Below are positions 60,901 through 64,000 of a stretch of 64,000 nucleotides of DNA, piece after piece (positions within the stretch are counted from its first letter, which is position 1; every line of letters starts with the position of its first letter). Under the pieces are notes generated by a model. The model searched no databases, was not told where the DNA came from, and worked only from the letters and a program-made list of their open reading frames with translations. The DNA is taken from assembly GCA_965222895.1 (NCBI GenBank), contig CBDCVB010000002.1, positions 1,178,001 through 1,242,000 of the forward strand. Direction: 5' to 3'. A program made the position numbers and the translations under genes. The stretch comes from Bin87 sp965222895 (GTDB lineage: Bacteria; Chloroflexota; Dehalococcoidia; Lucifugimonadales; UBA3495).

Positions 60901-61314
60901 TACTCCGTTGGCAACGGGCAGGCCCTGCAACTTCCCATCTACCTGGCGGCGGCGGAAACGCTGCACTCCAACCTGCCGGCCGAGGCCACCTACTGCTTCC
61001 CCCTCGACCGGAGCAGGCCCCTGGGCCACGATTCTTACACCAACACAGTGGAGAATGCGGAGGAGTTGCACGCCACGCTGTCCGCCATCGTCGGAACGGC
61101 CCGCCGAGGCATCTTCCCGGCCGCGCCGGATAGCGACGGAGGGCGGGGCGGAAATTGCCAGTTCTGCAGCTTCAACCGCCTGTGCCCGGTGCGCCGCTAC
61201 TACATCTGGGAGAACAAACGCCAGAACGACCCCGATGTCCAGCAGTTTACCGCATTGAAGGGCCTCAACCAGTTGCCCGACGACGACCGGGACGATACTG
61301 ATGGCGACTCCTGA
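57922..61314 (+). CDS. addB: AddB-like PD-(D/E)XK exonuclease subunit
   Basis: 1130 residues. An inactive-helicase N-part (with GQAALTALGQAVERAQSGDP but no Walker A) precedes a C-terminal nuclease: SRLEMWARCPYQYFLARSLG, DRGSLVHRILERFV, RGAIDRLDVLPN...VRDFKTGAP (Asp and DFKTG), and CQFCSFNRLCPVRR, which with an upstream Cys (ARCPYQ) forms the 4Fe-4S cluster of AddB. It acts with the helicase downstream in double-strand break resection. AGGA precedes ATG 57922. Overlaps the next gene by 14 bases. Confidence 0.88.
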   Translation: MASQTESTNQPPPAVITVPVGQAALTALGQAVERAQSGDPFARVVVVADHLDAASSVRHWLGALGVVNVTVQTGVRLAGDLAQPGLRPEGATQFGAARSGALRPLTRALESQAVRQVAGPAINSAGLQLSPAGRRRLYQSVAAAFREMQERPRPGGADASTGAALLDSTPLDIEKLFGEYRALLRGRGYYTRGELPELAAVAVDSHWSSGDLPATIYYLPRRFTAPEMRLVRALLDKDRCQVIIGLTHDADADAPVVGLAAVLGAPDTGIPEPADRHYLQHPSQPQHPLQPKHPLQQKADAGTLSIVAAPDPTEEVRAVVRQIVSDGDATPFYRTAIVHRQIAPYASLLRQELTFAGIPFAGLERRTLADTLPGRLLLGLVDLAVAGNPETKGSIDRERLIDWLTSAPVKYRTRPAAGDGPARWRTTPAAGWAQLARTARANGPAAQWASRLKAHVDQQQRRAAHYAGVNTSSTDSDGDGAGDADGEHPQVQRDRHLADELSRFVNSLARRLRELANPPDPSWESVAALLKQVLDDYLWREPGQREDNQRIEDAVDALANLAEWHTDYSIRVLQETIYESLEAPVSDRGRPVGAGVYIGPPAGIVGARYQMVYAVGMIEREFPPRPRANPWLHDDAARLRHDTALERYDFLGAMAAADEAVLCYPAVREQHYAAHPSRWLTEAANGLHHAAGNAERLTYETLAADADARPWLTVIPSRESGLRQLSAHANGHTPHTNGLTLAIQPADGADYNLMHLIVHPRLTLAAHPALQQEIRLVRALEGRLARRSDFLTEWDGRVGEDVPRMMALGTRQQPVSASRLEMWARCPYQYFLARSLGLEGLPEAESDEISALDRGSLVHRILERFVGAPARDLKTLLAVAAEEFAAAEQQGITGYHLLWEIQKATIRDRLAELLAAETEWLGDVGLVVSDAEVNFGPGTGVGEVSVAVAGLGDVWFRGAIDRLDVLPNSVRVRDFKTGAPENYLVGRQGGRPKYSVGNGQALQLPIYLAAAETLHSNLPAEATYCFPLDRSRPLGHDSYTNTVENAEELHATLSAIVGTARRGIFPAAPDSDGGRGGNCQFCSFNRLCPVRRYYIWENKRQNDPDVQQFTALKGLNQLPDDDRDDTDGDS

Positions 61315-64000
61315 CAGCCGGGCACCGGGGTCGCCCGACGACACCACAGCGCGCCGCATCGTAGGCGACCTGGACTCCAGTTTCATCGTAGAGGCCGGCG
61401 CTGGCACCGGCAAAACCTATGCGCTGGTGAGCCGCGTCATCGCGCTGGTGAAGGCTGGCCCGGAGCACGGCGGCGCACGCATGGAGCATATCGTCGCCAT
61501 AACCTTCACCGAGACTGCCGCCGCCGAGCTGTCCGAGCGTATCCGCTCCCGCATGGAACAGCTGCTGGACACCACCCATCCTGATAACGCCGGCGACCTG
61601 CTGTTCCCTCTGTCCGACGAGGAGCGGGAACGGCTCACGGCAGCCATCGAGGAACTGGACCAGGCCACGATACAAACCATCCACAGTTTCGCCGGCCAGC
61701 TGCTGCGCGAGCGTCCGATGGACGTCGGTCTGCCCCCGGGCTGGCTGCAGCTGGACGCTCTGGCCGCAGCCCAACGGTTCGACGAGCAGTGGGACAGATG
61801 GCTGGATTGGGCGCTGGGCAACGGCGCCGATGTTCCCGCTGAGCTGCAAAACGCCCTGCGTTACCTGGTGAGCGCCGACATTGGCATCTCACGCTGGCAG
61901 GCCATCGCCCGGGCGTTCAGCGAGCACTACGAAAAACTGCGGGCCGACCACACTGTCCAGCATTACGACCTCGCGCCGGTCGTCCAGCAAACCCGGGAGG
62001 ATTTGCAAGAACTAATTGCCGGTTGCGTCGATCCATCCGACCGTCTGTACCAGCAACTCGCCGGAGCAATTGCCACCGTGGAGGCCGTGAGTCAGGTGGT
62101 CGATGACCCTCCCACAGCCGCTCAGGTTTTGGAGCAGGGGGCGCCTGTAGACTTTGCCAACAACGTTGGGGCGCAGAAAAACTGGGGCTCCAACCCTAAA
62201 ACCATCCGGGATGACTTCCGGGGAATCGGGCGGGCCTTCCAGGAGACGGTGCGCGCCGCCGCCCTGGCCATTTTGCTCCGCAGCCTGCGAGCGCAATTCG
62301 CGGTGGAGTACGAGGCAGAGCGCAAGAGCGACGGTGTGGTTACCTTCACCGACCTGCTGGTTTGGGCGCGCGACATTCTGCGCGACAACGCCGCCGCCCG
62401 GCACCACTTCCAGCGCAAATACTCCCACATCCTGATTGACGAATTCCAGGACACCGACCCGCTGCAGGCCGAAATCGCCTTCTACCTGGCCGCCGCGCCC
62501 GACGCCGACGTAACCCGTCAACCGTGGCACACCCTGCCCCTGTCGGCGGGCAAGCTGTTCCTCGTCGGCGATTCCAAGCAGAGCATCTATCGTTTTCGCG
62601 GCGCAGACGTGAGCATCACCGCCAGGGTGAAAGCCGGGGGCCAGCTCCAGGAATTGACCCTCACCGAGAACCGGCGGTCGCAGCAACCGGTGCTGGATTG
62701 GATCAATGCCACCTTCTCGCAAATCATGGTGGAAGCCGACGACAAAGGGCCACACGTGCAGGCGGAATACCTGCCGCTGGCGGCGCACGCCGCGATTCAG
62801 CAGCCGTCGCTGGGGTCGGTGACCGTGTTCGGCGGCGCCGTTGGGGGAGCCGCCGCCATGCGCCGGATACGATCCCAACACATCGCCCGGTTGATCGCCG
62901 CCGGCGTTTCCGAAGGCGACCGGCGCTGGCAAGTTTATGACCAGTCCACGCGTCAACCGCGCCCCGCCAGTCGGCGCGACGTTTGCATCCTGATTCGCGA
63001 ACGCACCGGGTTGGGCATCCTGCAATGGGAGCTGGACGTAGCCGGCATACCCTATCGCATCGAGGGCGGTTCGTTGCTGTTTGATACCCAGGAAGTGCAG
63101 GATTTGCTCAATTGTCTGCAAGCCATCGACGACCCCACGGACGCAATATGCGTGGTGGCGGCGCTGCGCGCTCCGGCATTCGCCTGCTCCGATGCCGATT
63201 TGTTGCGCTGGAAAGATGCCGGTGGCCCGTGGGATTACCGGGCAGTTCCGCTGGACGGGGCTGGGCAGCACCAGCAACAGTCAGAGCGACGGCAGCGCCT
63301 GATGGCGGTGTCCCCGGTGTGGGCAGCGATGGGAGTGTTGCGCGACTATCACGGTCGTCGCCAATCGCTCACCGTTGCCGCTCTGATCAGTGAGTTTGTA
63401 CGGGAGCGACGGCTGGAGGAACTGGACCTCGCTGAATACCGGGCCCGGGAAATCTGGCGACGCCGGCAGTTCATTATCGAGCAGGCGCGCAGCCTGGAAG
63501 TCGCCAGTCCCGACACCGTCGGCCATTCATTCTGGAATTTGCACCAGTTCATCCGGTGGGCCAACCACCAGCGGGAGGAACACTCCCGCATCACCGAGAC
63601 GGCGGTTCCGGAATCGGACGACGACGCGGTGCGGATTATGACCATGCACTCGGCCAAAGGGCTGGAGTTTCCCATCGTCATTCTGCAAGACCTCGACATC
63701 GCTGCACCCCCAAGACCACCGGAGCGGGCGCTGTTCAACTCCGAATCTGACACGCTTGAGGTGTATGCCAGCAACCGGGACGCCGCCACGGTGCGCACTG
63801 GTGGGTACGCGCGGGTGGAAGGCGAGGAAAAAAGGCACGCCGCCGCCGAAAAAACCCGCCTGGCCTACGTGGCAGCCACCCGCGCCCGCGACCACCTGCT
63901 GGTCAGCCTGTACCACACCAGCCGGTCAGAACCCGATGCGTGGGACGCTGACCAGGCGGCTGCCGTCGTGGGGTTGCCGGTCGGCCTGCTCCACACCGCG
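61301..64000 (+). CDS. addA: AddA-like UvrD helicase, cut by the window end
   Basis: 900 residues visible, no stop by 64000. SF1 motifs: I EAGAGTGKTYALVSR (Walker A about 33-39), Ia ITFTETAAAELSERIRSRM, II ILIDEFQDTDPLQAEI, III LFLVGDSKQSIYRFRGAD, IV LTLTENRRSQQP, V IMTMHSAKGLEFPIVI and VI RLAYVAATRARDHLLVS. A C-terminal nuclease domain, if present, is beyond the window. Starts 14 bases before the addB stop. With AddB it should resect broken DNA ends for RecA, and it could also degrade phage DNA. Confidence 0.9.
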   Translation, partial: MATPDSRAPGSPDDTTARRIVGDLDSSFIVEAGAGTGKTYALVSRVIALVKAGPEHGGARMEHIVAITFTETAAAELSERIRSRMEQLLDTTHPDNAGDLLFPLSDEERERLTAAIEELDQATIQTIHSFAGQLLRERPMDVGLPPGWLQLDALAAAQRFDEQWDRWLDWALGNGADVPAELQNALRYLVSADIGISRWQAIARAFSEHYEKLRADHTVQHYDLAPVVQQTREDLQELIAGCVDPSDRLYQQLAGAIATVEAVSQVVDDPPTAAQVLEQGAPVDFANNVGAQKNWGSNPKTIRDDFRGIGRAFQETVRAAALAILLRSLRAQFAVEYEAERKSDGVVTFTDLLVWARDILRDNAAARHHFQRKYSHILIDEFQDTDPLQAEIAFYLAAAPDADVTRQPWHTLPLSAGKLFLVGDSKQSIYRFRGADVSITARVKAGGQLQELTLTENRRSQQPVLDWINATFSQIMVEADDKGPHVQAEYLPLAAHAAIQQPSLGSVTVFGGAVGGAAAMRRIRSQHIARLIAAGVSEGDRRWQVYDQSTRQPRPASRRDVCILIRERTGLGILQWELDVAGIPYRIEGGSLLFDTQEVQDLLNCLQAIDDPTDAICVVAALRAPAFACSDADLLRWKDAGGPWDYRAVPLDGAGQHQQQSERRQRLMAVSPVWAAMGVLRDYHGRRQSLTVAALISEFVRERRLEELDLAEYRAREIWRRRQFIIEQARSLEVASPDTVGHSFWNLHQFIRWANHQREEHSRITETAVPESDDDAVRIMTMHSAKGLEFPIVILQDLDIAAPPRPPERALFNSESDTLEVYASNRDAATVRTGGYARVEGEEKRHAAAEKTRLAYVAATRARDHLLVSLYHTSRSEPDAWDADQAAAVVGLPVGLLHTA

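Overview
The window is GC-rich bacterial DNA that looks like Chloroflexota, probably Dehalococcoidia or the SAR202 clade. This rests on gene content (GatCA with AsnS, IspG, AddB/AddA-like nucleases, sulfopyruvate-decarboxylase-like TPP enzymes, a flavin-dependent ACAD-fold enzyme), on many insertion sequences and dispersed repeats, and on a tmRNA whose tag reads GEREFALAA. The taxonomic placement is inference. Promoters often show a clean TATAAT -10 with a weak -35.

Layout. (1) 1-13.6 kb: behind an IS21 remnant lies a compact cluster on both strands. It holds a voltage-gated K+ channel, NspC (carboxynorspermidine decarboxylase), a DUF3326 protein, PspAA, PspA, a small membrane protein, a DUF4178 protein and a triple-DUF350 membrane protein. 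A convergent four-gene operon follows: transglutaminase-like protein, divergent SecA-like ATPase, Gly-rich lipoprotein and an unknown protein. I read it as a membrane-stress system linked to polyamine metabolism; it is the best candidate here for an undescribed system. (2) 13.8-29.1 kb: a mobile-element zone with IS5, IS1380, two IS701, two more IS5, IS1182 and IS21 fragments and an IS66 with 8-bp target duplications. It also has a 135-bp IS701-derived MITE and a serine recombinase whose 3' end runs into the tmRNA gene ssrA. (3) 27.4-33.4 kb: an iron-uptake region with FbpA-like lipoprotein carrying a cupredoxin domain, a truncated FbpB, FbpC on the opposite strand, and a DtxR-family regulator with a palindrome over its own promoter. 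The permease is broken by IS debris. (4) 33.3-37.5 kb: a TPP-dependent decarboxylase pair (alpha, beta), a third paralogue with a degenerate TPP motif, and a repeat-rich stretch with a tandem array derived from a dispersed MITE-like repeat.

(5) 37.5-45.5 kb: AsnS, a HigA-like protein with a long C-terminal extension, a frameshifted HigB, GatA and GatC. Directly upstream of gatC is a lower-GC three-gene operon (PD-(D/E)XK nuclease, middle protein, P-loop ATPase) that resembles a defence island. (6) 45.7-53.8 kb: IspG, a RelE-type toxin-antitoxin pair overlapping an acyl-CoA-dehydrogenase-fold enzyme, a XamI-like type II restriction-modification system, a decayed partial copy of the proS start, a FitA/FitB (VapBC) pair and ProS. 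(7) 53.8-57.6 kb: a minus-strand group with an unknown protein, a DUF3467-like protein, a heptad-repeat coiled-coil protein, a YbaK-type editing protein and a double-hotdog MaoC protein. (8) 57.9-64 kb: AddB-like nuclease overlapping the start of an AddA/UvrD-like helicase that runs off the window.

All calls come from reading the sequence and from memory of protein families; no database search was run.
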